Positions 16,360 to 24,086 of a DNA stretch of 24,933 bases are shown here, piece after piece. The notes beneath the pieces are model-generated. The model ran no database searches. It saw only the letters and a program-made list of their open reading frames with translations, and had not been told where the DNA came from. Source of the stretch: Acidobacteriota bacterium (GTDB lineage: Bacteria > Acidobacteriota > Terriglobia > Terriglobales > Acidobacteriaceae); NCBI GenBank assembly GCA_021799405.1, contig JAJZAL010000055.1:1-24933 (forward strand), given 5' to 3'. How positions within the stretch are numbered: position 1 is the stretch's first letter; every line of letters begins with the position of its first letter. The translations under genes were made by a program, and so were the position numbers.

Positions 16360-16394
16360 AGACGCTGCGCGGCAGCCCTCCATTCCGCGCCAGG

Positions 16395-17060
16395 ATGGAT
16401 TTGTTCAGAATGCTTTCAGCTCCAGCCATCGTCGCAATGCACGACCAGCGGACCCGTGCCTGGCATCAGCAGGCGGAGACTCCACGCGAGGATGCATCCC
16501 CTTCAGATGTCGACAATGCAGCAGACTCAAAGCCAGCCGGATGGCTGCGCATGCTAGCACTCCACCACCGCGCCAATTTTGATTTGTGGCACATTGAAGA
16601 CGAAGCTCGGGCGCCCGGCGCCACAGACGCGGAACTGGCCGCCGTCAAGCGCCGCATCGACACGGCCAATCAACTGCGCAACGACCTGACCGAGCAGCTC
16701 GACCGGGCACTGATCACCTGGCTCGAAGAGCGCGGCCTGCCCAACCCGGCGGCTCCGCTCAACTCCGAGTCGCCCGGCCTGATCATCGACCGGCTTTCCA
16801 TCCTTTCGCTCAAGATCTATCACACGGAAGAAGAAGCCGTGCGCAACGGCGCTCCTCCGGACCACGCCAGCCGGAACCGCGAGCGCCTCGCCATTCTTCA
16901 GGAACAGCGGGCCGACCTGGCTGGCTGCCTCGACGCCTTGTGGCGCGAGACTCTGGGGGGAACGCGGCGTTTCAAGCTTTACCGCCAGTTGAAAATGTAC
17001 AACGATCCATCCCTGAACCCCGCCATCTACCGTAAAAAGGGTGCCGTCGAAGGCCACTGA
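16395..17060 (+). CDS. DUF4254 family protein
   Basis: The 221-residue soluble protein matches DUF4254. Its core reads LHHRANFDLWHIEDEAR and continues through an AVKRRIDTANQLRNDLTEQLDRAL helix, then an SPGLIIDRLSILSLKIYHTEEE helix and an FKLYRQLKMYNDPSLNPAIY ending. It has no signal peptide or membrane helix and is mostly alpha-helical. The family has no firmly established function. In other bacteria I associate it with sugar or cell-surface gene neighbourhoods, which would fit the divergent galT here, but this is loose inference. The start is uncertain: the ATG at 16395 has no clear binding site, and the ATG at 16410, with AGGA upstream, is an alternative. The first 50 residues are variable. 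Confidence 0.8.
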   Translation: MDLFRMLSAPAIVAMHDQRTRAWHQQAETPREDASPSDVDNAADSKPAGWLRMLALHHRANFDLWHIEDEARAPGATDAELAAVKRRIDTANQLRNDLTEQLDRALITWLEERGLPNPAAPLNSESPGLIIDRLSILSLKIYHTEEEAVRNGAPPDHASRNRERLAILQEQRADLAGCLDALWRETLGGTRRFKLYRQLKMYNDPSLNPAIYRKKGAVEGH

Positions 17061-17083
17061 ATCGGTCTCCGAAAGACAGCCCA

Positions 17084-17112
17084 TTGACGGAATGCGGGGT
17101 TCTGCGTATAAA
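17084..17112 (+). promoter_or_regulatory. Sigma70-like promoter for the TPR-yvcK operon
   Basis: TTGACG (17084-17089) and TATAAA (17107-17112) are separated by the ideal 17 bases, giving the best promoter match in the window. Transcription would start near 17119, leaving a leader of about 90 bases before the ATG at 17208. The leader holds a hairpin with arms CCCGGC (17148-17153) and GCCGGG (17163-17168) and an AAGGAG at 17122-17127 with no obvious gene behind it. Confidence 0.65.
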
Positions 17113-17207
17113 AGATGGCCTAAGGAGCTTTCTCCCTTGTGGACGATCCCGGCCGAACAGAAGCCGGGTGATTTATCGTACGGGTTGGGAGGGCTCCGGA
17201 TAAACTC

Positions 17208-17774
17208 ATGACGCAAGACGCCCGCTCCACGGCACACAGCCGCAAAAAGAACTCTCCCTCGTCGGCCCCCAAATCCGGTGGCTCCGCTGTTGCGAATACG
17301 GGTCCGGCTTTTCAGCACTATCAGGCCGCCGTCCAACTGTTGCAGCAAGGCAAATACGAAAAGGCGCTCACGGCTTTTCAAAAGGTGCTTCCTGGAGCGC
17401 CCGCCGCGCTTCTCGACCGCTGCCAGATCTACATCACCACCTGCCAGCGGCAACTGGAAAAACCGGCCTTGACCTTCCTCACTCCGGAGGAACACTACGA
17501 CTATGCGGTTTCGCAGTTGAACACCGGCTACTACGAGGACGCCCGCGAGCAGTTCAGGCAGATCCTGGCAAACTATCCCGACACGGACTATGCGTTTTAC
17601 GGGCTCGCCCTGCTGGACGCGATTACAGGCCGTGTTCAGGATTGCCTCGCGAATCTTGCGCGCGCCATCGAGCTGAATCCCAAGAACCGCCTCCAGGCCC
17701 GGGCGGATAACGACTTTCAGAGCATGGTCGATGATCCCCGTTTCACGGAATTGCTGTATCCTGAGATTCCGTGA
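17208..17774 (+). CDS. TPR-repeat protein upstream of yvcK
   Basis: The 188-residue product starts with a Ser/Lys-rich, probably disordered stretch of about 30 residues. Helical repeats of the tetratricopeptide type follow: AFQHYQAAVQLLQQGKYEKALTAFQKVL, EEHYDYAVSQLNTGYYEDAREQFRQIL and a third ending in NLARAIELNPKNRLQARADNDFQSM. TPR proteins are protein-binding scaffolds; there is no signal peptide, so this one is probably cytoplasmic. A good promoter lies about 95 bases upstream. The stop overlaps the GTG start of yvcK by 4 bases, which argues for translational coupling and a linked role. The start codon has only a weak binding site. Confidence 0.78.
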   Translation: MTQDARSTAHSRKKNSPSSAPKSGGSAVANTGPAFQHYQAAVQLLQQGKYEKALTAFQKVLPGAPAALLDRCQIYITTCQRQLEKPALTFLTPEEHYDYAVSQLNTGYYEDAREQFRQILANYPDTDYAFYGLALLDAITGRVQDCLANLARAIELNPKNRLQARADNDFQSMVDDPRFTELLYPEIP

Positions 17775-18859
17775 GGCATCCACAAAATACTGCGCCTCCA
17801 GCGAACGATGGGTCCATACCGCAACCGGCCAACGGCACGGAACCTACGGGTGCGATCCGGCCTTTGCGCGTGCTGGCCATCGGGGGCGGCACCGGGCTCT
17901 CGACATTGCTCCGTGGGCTGCGCCGTCATGTGGCCGCTCCGGGACAAACCCCACCCCTGCCGGGGACCATCTCCGACCTCGCCGCGGTCGTCACCGTAAC
18001 CGACGACGGCGGATCCTCTGGACGCCTGCGCAAGGACTTCAACATGCTGCCCCCCGGCGACCTGCGCAACTGCATGGTGGCGCTCAGCGAAGAAGAGGAC
18101 CTTCTGGCCCAGCTCTTCAGCCACCGCTTCCGCGCCGGCCAGTCCCTGCAAGGTCACAACTTCGGCAATCTCTTCGTCGCGGCGCTCACTGAGATTACCG
18201 GCGACTTTGCCCTGGCAATCGAGCTTTCCTCCAAAATTCTCGCCACCCGCGGACGCATCTATCCTGTCACCACGGCCAACGCCACCCTGGTAGCCCGGAT
18301 GGATGACGGCTCCCTGGTCCGCGGCGAAACCAACATTACCGCCAGCCGGCGCCGCATCGTCGAATTGATGCTTGATCCTCCCGACCCGGCGCCGCTGCCG
18401 GAGACGCTGGAAGCTATCGAACATGCCAATCTCATCACGGTGGGGCCGGGCTCGCTGTACACCTCGCTCATCACCAACCTTCTGGTACAGGACATTTCCA
18501 CCGCGCTGGCCAACGCCCGCGGCCTGCGCGTCTTCGTCTGCAACCTGATGACTCAGGCCAACGAAAGCCTGGGCCTCACCGCCTCCGAGCACATCGAGCG
18601 CATCTACGAGCACACTCGCGAACCGATCTTCGATTGCGCCCTGGTCAATACCGCGCCCTTTTCGCAAGAGACGCTGGACCGCTACGCGGCCGAAGGCGCA
18701 TCGCCCATTGTTGCGGACATTGACCGCATCCAGGCGCTTGGCGTCCGCGTCATCGCCGGCGACTTTGCCAGCGAGGGAAACGTCGTCCGCCACGCCGCCG
18801 GCCGCGTCACAGGCGCACTGCTGGCGATGGGGCTGTCGGCCGCTCGCAGGCAGGACTGA
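17771..18859 (+). CDS. yvcK: YvcK-family gluconeogenesis factor (CofD-like fold)
   Basis: YvcK proteins bind UDP-sugars such as UDP-GlcNAc and are needed for growth on gluconeogenic carbon and for normal cell-wall control in Bacillus and Mycobacterium. The 362-residue product shows the family hallmarks: VLAIGGGTGLSTLLRGL (GGGTG at 38-42), VTVTDDGGSSGRLRKDF (73-90), PPGDLRNCMVAL (94-105), SLQGHNFGNLF, TVGPGSLYTSLI and VCNLMTQANES. The GTG start overlaps the stop of the TPR gene in GTGA. The first 30 residues are a low-complexity extension, so a later start is possible, although none is better placed for coupling. It is presumably transcribed from the promoter at 17084-17112. Confidence 0.92.
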   Translation: MRHPQNTAPPANDGSIPQPANGTEPTGAIRPLRVLAIGGGTGLSTLLRGLRRHVAAPGQTPPLPGTISDLAAVVTVTDDGGSSGRLRKDFNMLPPGDLRNCMVALSEEEDLLAQLFSHRFRAGQSLQGHNFGNLFVAALTEITGDFALAIELSSKILATRGRIYPVTTANATLVARMDDGSLVRGETNITASRRRIVELMLDPPDPAPLPETLEAIEHANLITVGPGSLYTSLITNLLVQDISTALANARGLRVFVCNLMTQANESLGLTASEHIERIYEHTREPIFDCALVNTAPFSQETLDRYAAEGASPIVADIDRIQALGVRVIAGDFASEGNVVRHAAGRVTGALLAMGLSAARRQD

Positions 18860-18959
18860 AGCGCAACGGTCATCCCAAAAATTCCGCTTCCCTCCCGCAT
18901 CGGAAATGGGTAGAGTAGGGAACACGCCAATCATCGCTGGCAGAACGAGGAGGAATCCA

Positions 18960-19448
18960 ATGCGCGTCCGTCGCAATGTGCTCGCAGTGAGTGTGTCTGT
19001 TCTGGTTCTTGGCCTGCTCGCCTGGGCGCAGACCCGCAAACCCGGGCTCTGGGAAGTAACCTCAACGATGACGTGGCAGCAGTCTCCGTTCCCGGCGGGC
19101 ATGGCGCAAATGGGAGGCGGTCCCCATACCATGCAGGTCTGCGTCACGCAGGCAGAGATCGACAAATATGGCACCGTGCCGCCGCAGGCGCACGGCAACT
19201 GCAAGATGACGAACGTCGTGAAGAAAGCGAATGGCATGACCGCGGAGATGGTCTGCTCAGGACCGATGGAAGGCAAAGGCACTGTGGAAGCATCATGGAC
19301 CGATGGCGCGCACTCAGCGGCCAAGGTGCACTTTACAGGCGCCATGCAGATGGGCCCCGCATCGAAGCCGTTCGAGTGGACCGTCGAAAGCACCTCCGTC
19401 TACAAAGGACCGGATTGCGGCAGCGTCAAACCCATCGAGGAGAAGTAG
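18960..19448 (+). CDS. Exported DUF3617 family protein
   Basis: The 162-residue product has a signal peptide (about 1-23, cleavage near LLAWA|Q). The start of the mature part, TRKPGLWEVTSTMTW, is the hallmark of DUF3617 proteins (PGxWE at the N-terminus). A QVCVTQAEIDKY segment and paired Cys residues (about 61, 81, 100 and 153) fit a small periplasmic beta-rich domain. The family function is unknown. The ATG at 18960 is set by AGGAGG (18948-18953) with a 6-base spacer, although the frame is open upstream to 18708. It lies about 100 bases after yvcK and converges on rlmN with a 109-base gap that contains no clear terminator. Confidence 0.82.
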   Translation: MRVRRNVLAVSVSVLVLGLLAWAQTRKPGLWEVTSTMTWQQSPFPAGMAQMGGGPHTMQVCVTQAEIDKYGTVPPQAHGNCKMTNVVKKANGMTAEMVCSGPMEGKGTVEASWTDGAHSAAKVHFTGAMQMGPASKPFEWTVESTSVYKGPDCGSVKPIEEK

Positions 19449-19557
19449 CGCTACACGCGGAAGTAGCAGATCAAAAGACCTTCATCCACGCTGCTCCCTG
19501 CCGCCATGTGAGCACAGACCACGGCAGCAAGCGCTGGATGGCCGTCGCGCTTGTTTG

Positions 19558-20691
19558 TCAGGCTTCCACCGTGCGCTTGAGTTGCCCGCAGGCCGCGTAA
19601 ATGTCGCGCCCGCGCGGTTTGCGCACATAGGCCGGAATCCCCCGCGCCGCCAGCGCCGCGCGAAACTGCTCCGCCGTCTCCGGTTTTGGAGTTGTGTAAG
19701 GCAACTCCGGGCCTGGATTCCACGCAATCAGGTTCACCTTGGCGGGCAGCCCCGTGCGCTGCACCAGCTGGGCCACCTCGGCGGCGTGTTCGGGCCGGTC
19801 AGTGACGCCACCCAGCAGCACGTACTCGAAGGTGATGCGCTCGCGCGGCCGCAGCTTTACCTGCCGCACCGCATCCACCACCGCCGCGATCGGCCACTTG
19901 CGGTTGATCGGCATCACCTCGCCGCGCACTTCGTCGCTGGGTGCATTCAGGCTGATGGCCAGTTTGGGCCTCAACTCTGGCGGTTCCTGGGCAAAGCGCT
20001 CAATGCCCGGCACGATTCCCGAGGTGGACACCGTCATCCGCAACGGGCTGAGCCCAACCTCCTCCACCAGCAGCCGCACCGCCGCCATGAAATTGTCGTA
20101 GTTCAGGAACGGCTCGCCCATCCCCATAAAGACCAGGTTCACGCGGTCACGACCCACCTCCACTCCATGGCGATCCAGGACCGCGACCACCTGCCCGGCA
20201 ATCTCGCCCGCGCTGAGGTTGCGCTGGAAGCCGAGCCGGGCCGTGAGGCAGAACTGGCAGTTGACGGCGCAGCCCACCTGGCTGGAGACGCAGATCGTGG
20301 CCCGGCTCCACGGCTTCGCCTCTTCTTCGCTTCCGTCACCCGTCTCTCCGCCGTCCCCTTCCGGCATCCACACCGTCTCGAAGGTCCGCGCATCCGTTCC
20401 GCTGCCCCGCACCAGGTAGCGTTCCGTACCATCCACTGAGCGGAAGACCTGCTCGATCGCGGGCCGGCCCACCTCCCAACCCTCGATCCGCAGCCGGCCG
20501 CGCAACGCCAGAGGCAGGGTTGTAATCTGGTCAAGCTCCGCAACCCATTGACGATACAACGCTTCTGTCAGTTGCCGGCCGCGCCACAGTGGTTCGCCGA
20601 GGTCCGCCATGCGGGAGGCCAGCGCTACCGCATCCAACCCAAAGAGTGGCTTCCGGCCCACTGGAGTGGCGCCTACGGCATCCAATTTCAT
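19558..20691 (-). CDS. rlmN: 23S rRNA A2503 / tRNA A37 C2-methyltransferase RlmN (radical SAM)
   Basis: RlmN methylates C2 of A2503 in 23S rRNA and of A37 in some tRNAs through a [4Fe-4S] cluster and a methyl-cysteine intermediate. The product is about 377 residues. It has the radical SAM motif CAVNCQFC (Cys141, 145, 148), the preceding ICVSSQVG, MGMGEPFLNYDN, STSGIVPGIERF, KLAISLNAP, INLIAWNP-like (VNLIAWNPGPELPY) and the C-terminal AACGQL cysteine (about 368) needed for methyl transfer. An acidic, Gly-rich insertion at about 111-128 lies just before the cluster motif, where E. coli RlmN has only a short loop. The start is ambiguous: ATG 20691 gives a normal length and ATG 20745 would add 18 residues; neither has a good binding site. 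It is divergent from the M16 peptidase gene. Confidence 0.93.
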   Translation of the reverse strand: MKLDAVGATPVGRKPLFGLDAVALASRMADLGEPLWRGRQLTEALYRQWVAELDQITTLPLALRGRLRIEGWEVGRPAIEQVFRSVDGTERYLVRGSGTDARTFETVWMPEGDGGETGDGSEEEAKPWSRATICVSSQVGCAVNCQFCLTARLGFQRNLSAGEIAGQVVAVLDRHGVEVGRDRVNLVFMGMGEPFLNYDNFMAAVRLLVEEVGLSPLRMTVSTSGIVPGIERFAQEPPELRPKLAISLNAPSDEVRGEVMPINRKWPIAAVVDAVRQVKLRPRERITFEYVLLGGVTDRPEHAAEVAQLVQRTGLPAKVNLIAWNPGPELPYTTPKPETAEQFRAALAARGIPAYVRKPRGRDIYAACGQLKRTVEA

Positions 20692-20836
20692 CAGATGGTT
20701 TAGATTTCCGGTCACGGCTGGGCTCAGAATAGAGCATTTCCCCATTTCTCGCAGCTTTTCGTCAGATAAGCCAGAATCCCTTTCCGTACCTTTGTGGCGT
20801 GTAAAGTGGCATTGCCATAAAATTGAGAGTGAGCGT

Positions 20837-22117
20837 ATGACGTTGAACACCGAACGCAACCTTCGGCGCACGGTACTGCCAAACGGTCTGATCGTACTGA
20901 CCGAGCGTATGGAGCATTTGCGTTCAGTGGCCATGGGCGTCTGGATCAAATCCGGCTCCCGGTGCGAGCCGGCCGAAACCAACGGCATCTCGCACTTTGT
21001 CGAGCACATGCTCTTCAAGGGCACCCGTTCCCGTTCCGCGCAACTCATCGCCCGCGAGATGGATTCGATCGGCGGCAACCTTGACGCCTTCACCGGCAAA
21101 GAGACCATCTGCTTCAATGTGAAATCGCTCTCCGACCACGTGCCGATTGCGCTCGACATCCTCACGGACCTGGTGTTGAATCCCGTCTTCGCCACCCCCG
21201 ACATTGAACGCGAGCGCGGCGTAATCCTCGAAGAGATCAAGATCGACGAGGACAACCCCGACGTGCTCGTCCATGAGCTCTTCACGCAAAGTTTCTGGAA
21301 GGGCCATCCCCTCGGCAAGCCCATCCTCGGTACCACGGAAACCGTGGCGCGGCTCGACCAGGGACAGCTCTTCGCTTATCATGGCGACCGTTTTCACGGC
21401 GGCAACATTGTCTTCTCAGCGGCCGGCAACCTGGATCATGATCTTTTCGCAGAGGCGGTGGCGAAAAAGTTCTCGAATCTGGCAGGTGGCGCAACCCTGC
21501 ACGAACTGGCGGCACCGCTTCCCAGCGCCCGTATTGTTCTGCGGAATAAGAAGGCCCTCGAACAGGTGCAAATCTGCCTGGGTGTGCCCGCTCCGCCGAT
21601 CACGGACCAGAACCGTTATGCCACGCTCATTCTCAACACGGTACTGGGCGGCGGCATGAGCTCGCGGCTCTTTCAGACGATTCGCGAAGAACGGGGCATG
21701 GTGTATTCCATTTTCTCCGACTTGAGCCCCTATCGCGACACCGGAACGCTCTGCGTCTACGCCGGAACATCAGCCGGCAAGGTCCTTGAAGTGGTTGACC
21801 TCATTCTGGCCGAGTTCCGCAAGCTCAAGGACACGCCGCTTCCGCAGGACGAATTGACCCGCGCCAAGGATCAGCTCAAGGGCAACATCCTGCTTGGCCT
21901 GGAAAGCTCCAACTCGCGCATGGCCAATCTGGCGCGGCAGGAGATGTATTTTCACCAGTTCTTTAGCGTCGATGAAGTGATTGCCCGCATCGATCTGGTG
22001 GACGCCTCACAGGTGCAAGCCATGGCGCAACGGCTCTTCGATCCGGCGCGCATCGCAGTGACCCTGCTCGGTCGGCTTGATGGCGTCAAGCTCAGCCGGG
22101 CGCGGCTGGTGTGCTGA
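20837..22117 (+). CDS. M16 family zinc metallopeptidase
   Basis: M16 (pitrilysin/mitochondrial processing peptidase-like) enzymes cleave peptides in a clamshell chamber. The 426-residue product has the inverted zinc motif HFVEH at 53-57 (HxxEH). It is followed by the usual MLFKGT and by the third ligand region around Glu132/133 in RGVILEEIKIDEDNP. The N-terminus (LPNGLIVLTERMEHLRSVAMGVWIKSGSR) and the C-terminal-half segments GGGMSSRLFQTIREERGMVYSI and AKDQLKGNILLGLESS, where the R/Y pair helps bind substrate, are intact. The size matches single-chain bacterial processing-peptidase-like members that work as dimers. No signal peptide is present. The ATG at 20837 follows a GAGAGTGAG stretch. 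Upstream in-frame sequence is antisense to rlmN. Inverted repeats follow the stop. Confidence 0.92.
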   Translation: MTLNTERNLRRTVLPNGLIVLTERMEHLRSVAMGVWIKSGSRCEPAETNGISHFVEHMLFKGTRSRSAQLIAREMDSIGGNLDAFTGKETICFNVKSLSDHVPIALDILTDLVLNPVFATPDIERERGVILEEIKIDEDNPDVLVHELFTQSFWKGHPLGKPILGTTETVARLDQGQLFAYHGDRFHGGNIVFSAAGNLDHDLFAEAVAKKFSNLAGGATLHELAAPLPSARIVLRNKKALEQVQICLGVPAPPITDQNRYATLILNTVLGGGMSSRLFQTIREERGMVYSIFSDLSPYRDTGTLCVYAGTSAGKVLEVVDLILAEFRKLKDTPLPQDELTRAKDQLKGNILLGLESSNSRMANLARQEMYFHQFFSVDEVIARIDLVDASQVQAMAQRLFDPARIAVTLLGRLDGVKLSRARLVC

Positions 22118-22131
22118 AAGCGCAGTGATCG

Positions 22132-22153
22132 GTTGTCAGCGGTCAGGGGTCAG
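22132..22153 (+). repeat. GTTGTCAG/GGGTCAG repeat, left arm of the second inverted pair
   Basis: The segment begins GTTGTCAGCGG and ends GTCAGGGGTCAG. It lies 15 bases past the M16 stop and belongs to the same family as the cluster at 1621-1664. Its reverse-complement partner lies at 22266-22287, about 112 bases away. Confidence 0.7.
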
Positions 22154-22265
22154 CGCTGGTGCCGGCATATGGGGTGTGTTGGCGGGCAGGAAATCACATG
22201 CATGATACGGAAATCTGACACTTTGCTTCTGCTCCGCAGTGTCAATCACGGCCTACACCGGAAAA

Positions 22266-22287
22266 CTGACAACTGACCCCTGACAAG
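22266..22287 (-). repeat. Inverted partner repeat upstream of the pilin gene
   Basis: CTGACAACTGACCCCTGAC is read on the minus strand as GTCAGGGGTCAGTTGTCAG, sharing GTCAGGGGTCAG with the left arm at 22132-22153. The bracketed interval contains no ORF I would support. The rest of the 269-base gap (22288-22386) presumably holds the promoter of the pilin gene, but no clear boxes are visible. Confidence 0.7.
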
Positions 22288-22386
22288 TGGTACCGAGCAC
22301 TTAACTTCCCTTCCGCGTCTGTACGTTGTAGCATTTTCACGAATGGACCGGAGTCCCCGGTCCCCTCCACGAGGCATTCAAAATCC

Positions 22387-22923
22387 ATGATTGACAAGTT
22401 TTCGCTCTCGCTCACCCGCCGCGGCAGGCGCGGCGCGGCCACACCCAATGGCTTCACGCTGATGGAGTTGCTCATCGTCATCGCCATCATTCTGATCCTG
22501 ATGCTCATGGCGATTCCCACAATCGGCAGCTTGAAGAAAAAGGCCAATGAGACTTCGGCCATCAACTCGGTACAGACGATCAACAAAGCCGAGATTCAGT
22601 ACGAATCCAGCTTTCCTGCCAACGGATATGCCTGCAACCTGTCGGCTTTGGGTGGCGATCCAAGCGCGGGCGCTCCCTCAGCGACGGCCGCGCAGATTCT
22701 GCAGGGTGACATTACCTCGGGATACAAGGCCGGCTATATCTTCACGATCGGCAATTGCACCAAGGTGTCGATCAGTGGAACGGATCGGATCACGGGCTAC
22801 ACGATCACTGCCGTGCCGCAGACCGTAGGCAAGACCGGCGACCGCGGCTTTTGCAGCGACCAGTTCGGCACCATCAAGTACGATCCGGCCGGGGGCACCA
22901 ACTGCACACAAAACCTCGAATGA
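22387..22923 (+). CDS. Type IV pilin-like / pseudopilin precursor
   Basis: The 178-residue product carries a class III (prepilin) signal: a basic leader of 22 residues ending in NG, then FTLMELLIVIAIILILMLMAIP. Cleavage is expected after Gly22, with Phe23 as methylated +1 residue and the invariant Glu at +5 (Glu27). The hydrophobic N-terminal helix is followed by an alpha-helical spine and a small C-terminal domain with four Cys (83, 124, 156, 173), enough for two disulfides including a pilin-type C-terminal loop. It could be a type IV pilus subunit or a type II secretion pseudopilin; no assembly genes are nearby to decide. The binding site is weak (GAGG about 12 bases upstream). It overlaps the lolA-like gene by 4 bases. 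Confidence 0.88.
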   Translation: MIDKFSLSLTRRGRRGAATPNGFTLMELLIVIAIILILMLMAIPTIGSLKKKANETSAINSVQTINKAEIQYESSFPANGYACNLSALGGDPSAGAPSATAAQILQGDITSGYKAGYIFTIGNCTKVSISGTDRITGYTITAVPQTVGKTGDRGFCSDQFGTIKYDPAGGTNCTQNLE

Positions 22924-23603
22924 AATACGGCACGCCCATACGGCGCGGCGGCCTTCTCTCTCTGGCCGCCGCGCTTCTCTGCACCTGCATCTACATGTTG
23001 AGCCGGGGAAATGCGCAGGCATTGGACGCAAAGACGCTGGCCCAACGCGTCAATCGCCACTACAACAGCTTGCGCTCGCTCAAGGTGGGCTTTACCGAGA
23101 ATTATCAGGGCATGGGCATGAATCGCACCGAGAGCGGCACGCTCTACCTGCTCAAGCCCGGGCGCATGAAGTGGGATTACAGCTCACCTGCCGGCAAGCT
23201 CTTTCTGGTCGATGGGAAATACGCCTGGTTTTACAGCCGGGGCGCTCCACAGGTGCAGCGGATTTCAGCCAAGCAGCTGGACGACCTCCGCTCGCCGCTG
23301 CGCTTTCTGCTCGGCCATTCCGAGCTTGAGAAGGAATTCGATCATCTCACCGCGGCCAACGCGCCCAACGGCTTATTTACACTGACCGGCCAGCCCAAAG
23401 GCCAGGAAAACCGCATCGCGCGCGTCATGCTCACGGTCACCGCATCGGGATCCATCACCGGCATTGAGGTTGAGGAAAATGACGGCGCGGTGACGCGATT
23501 TACCTTCACCGGCGAAATACCAAACGCGCCCATCGCGGCGGGAACCTTCCACTTCACGCCGCCACCGGGCATCCCTGTTGTGAACACCATGCCGCCGGTG
23601 TAG
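22920..23603 (+). CDS. LolA-like outer-membrane lipoprotein carrier protein
   Basis: LolA is the periplasmic chaperone that carries lipoproteins from the inner to the outer membrane. The 227-residue product has an N-terminal signal region (about 1-34, basic start, hydrophobic core, NAQA end). It is followed by a LolA-type half-barrel: LAQRVNRHYNSLRSLKVGFTENYQ, SGTLYLLKPGRMKWDYSSPAGKLFLVDGKYAWFYS and RFLLGHSELEKEFDH. The GxLYLLKPGRMKWDY segment is characteristic of LolA. No Cys lipobox is evident. The ATG overlaps the pilin stop in ATGA, so translation is probably coupled to the pilin gene. It may be the genuine LolA or a specialised paralogue. Tandem hairpins follow downstream. Confidence 0.85.
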   Translation: MKYGTPIRRGGLLSLAAALLCTCIYMLSRGNAQALDAKTLAQRVNRHYNSLRSLKVGFTENYQGMGMNRTESGTLYLLKPGRMKWDYSSPAGKLFLVDGKYAWFYSRGAPQVQRISAKQLDDLRSPLRFLLGHSELEKEFDHLTAANAPNGLFTLTGQPKGQENRIARVMLTVTASGSITGIEVEENDGAVTRFTFTGEIPNAPIAAGTFHFTPPPGIPVVNTMPPV

Positions 23604-23692
23604 AACCAGCCCCGTACTTCTTGCCGATAACGGATCAATGCCGCCCTCGTGCGGGTGTTCTACTGTCAATAGCCAAAGCCTGCACGGCTGGA

Positions 23693-23740
23693 GAATCCGG
23701 CAGCGGATTCGGCGAAATCCTGCGCGTCAGGATTGTTTCT
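23693..23740 (+). terminator. Tandem hairpins downstream of lolA-like gene
   Basis: GAATCCG/CGGATTC (23693-23699 with 23704-23710) and AATCCTG/CAGGATT (23716-23722 with 23728-23734) are two perfect 7-bp stems in a row. The second is followed by GTTTCT. A weaker 4-bp stem AGCC/GGCT precedes them at 23677-23689. They sit about 90 bases past the lolA-like stop and could end the pilin-lolA transcript. The U tract is short. Confidence 0.5.
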
Positions 23741-23876
23741 AACGTGTAGATTCCGGATGGGCGATATTCCTGGGCCATCGATACGGTATATTATTTGGAT
23801 TGGCTGGCCGACTCCCTATTGACGCTCATTAGGGGACGTGAAGGAAGTCGGGACACTTTCAGTTGCGGGTAGCAAG

Positions 23877-24086
23877 ATGACTGAGGACAGCGCTATCGTT
23901 GCCATCACCCTGGGAGGCATAGCTATTGCTGTGTACTTTCTCACGAACCGGTTCCAATTTGGACGGATGACGGGCAACCCAGCCGCAAAAGACTCCGGGC
24001 CCATCCCTGCCTGGCTCAACATGCTCATTTTCGTCGGAGTCGGGGCGCTCTTTGTTCTGGCAGCGCTCGGATCATTGCTCTTCTGA
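23877..24086 (+). CDS. Small two-helix membrane protein
   Basis: This short ORF encodes 69 residues from the ATG at 23877, or 82 from a GTG at 23838. Two hydrophobic helices (about 6-22 and 46-66 from the ATG) flank a basic, Gly/Pro-containing loop with NRFQFGRMTGNPAAKD. I do not recognise a family. The ATG is preferred because the GTG has its purine run almost touching it. The 3' end overlaps the convergent VirB10-like gene by 15 bases. A real gene is likely because both helices and the connecting loop are well formed, but there is no independent support. Confidence 0.5.
   Translation: MTEDSAIVAITLGGIAIAVYFLTNRFQFGRMTGNPAAKDSGPIPAWLNMLIFVGVGALFVLAALGSLLF

Noticed and set aside
16235..16429. 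Longer galT start at 16429
   Set aside because: The extra 65 residues have no similarity to GalT and overlap the divergent gene. The ATG at 16234 has a clear binding site.
17717..19393. 558-codon minus-strand frame across yvcK and the DUF3617 gene
   Set aside because: Shadow of two well-supported plus-strand genes; no domain seen.
19303..20439. 378-codon plus-strand frame overlapping the DUF3617 gene and opposite rlmN
   Set aside because: Out of frame with real genes, Arg/His-rich and without domain features.
22288..22310. Possible sigma54 promoter upstream of the pilin gene
   Set aside because: A TGG triplet is present, but no GC doublet lies at the required distance.
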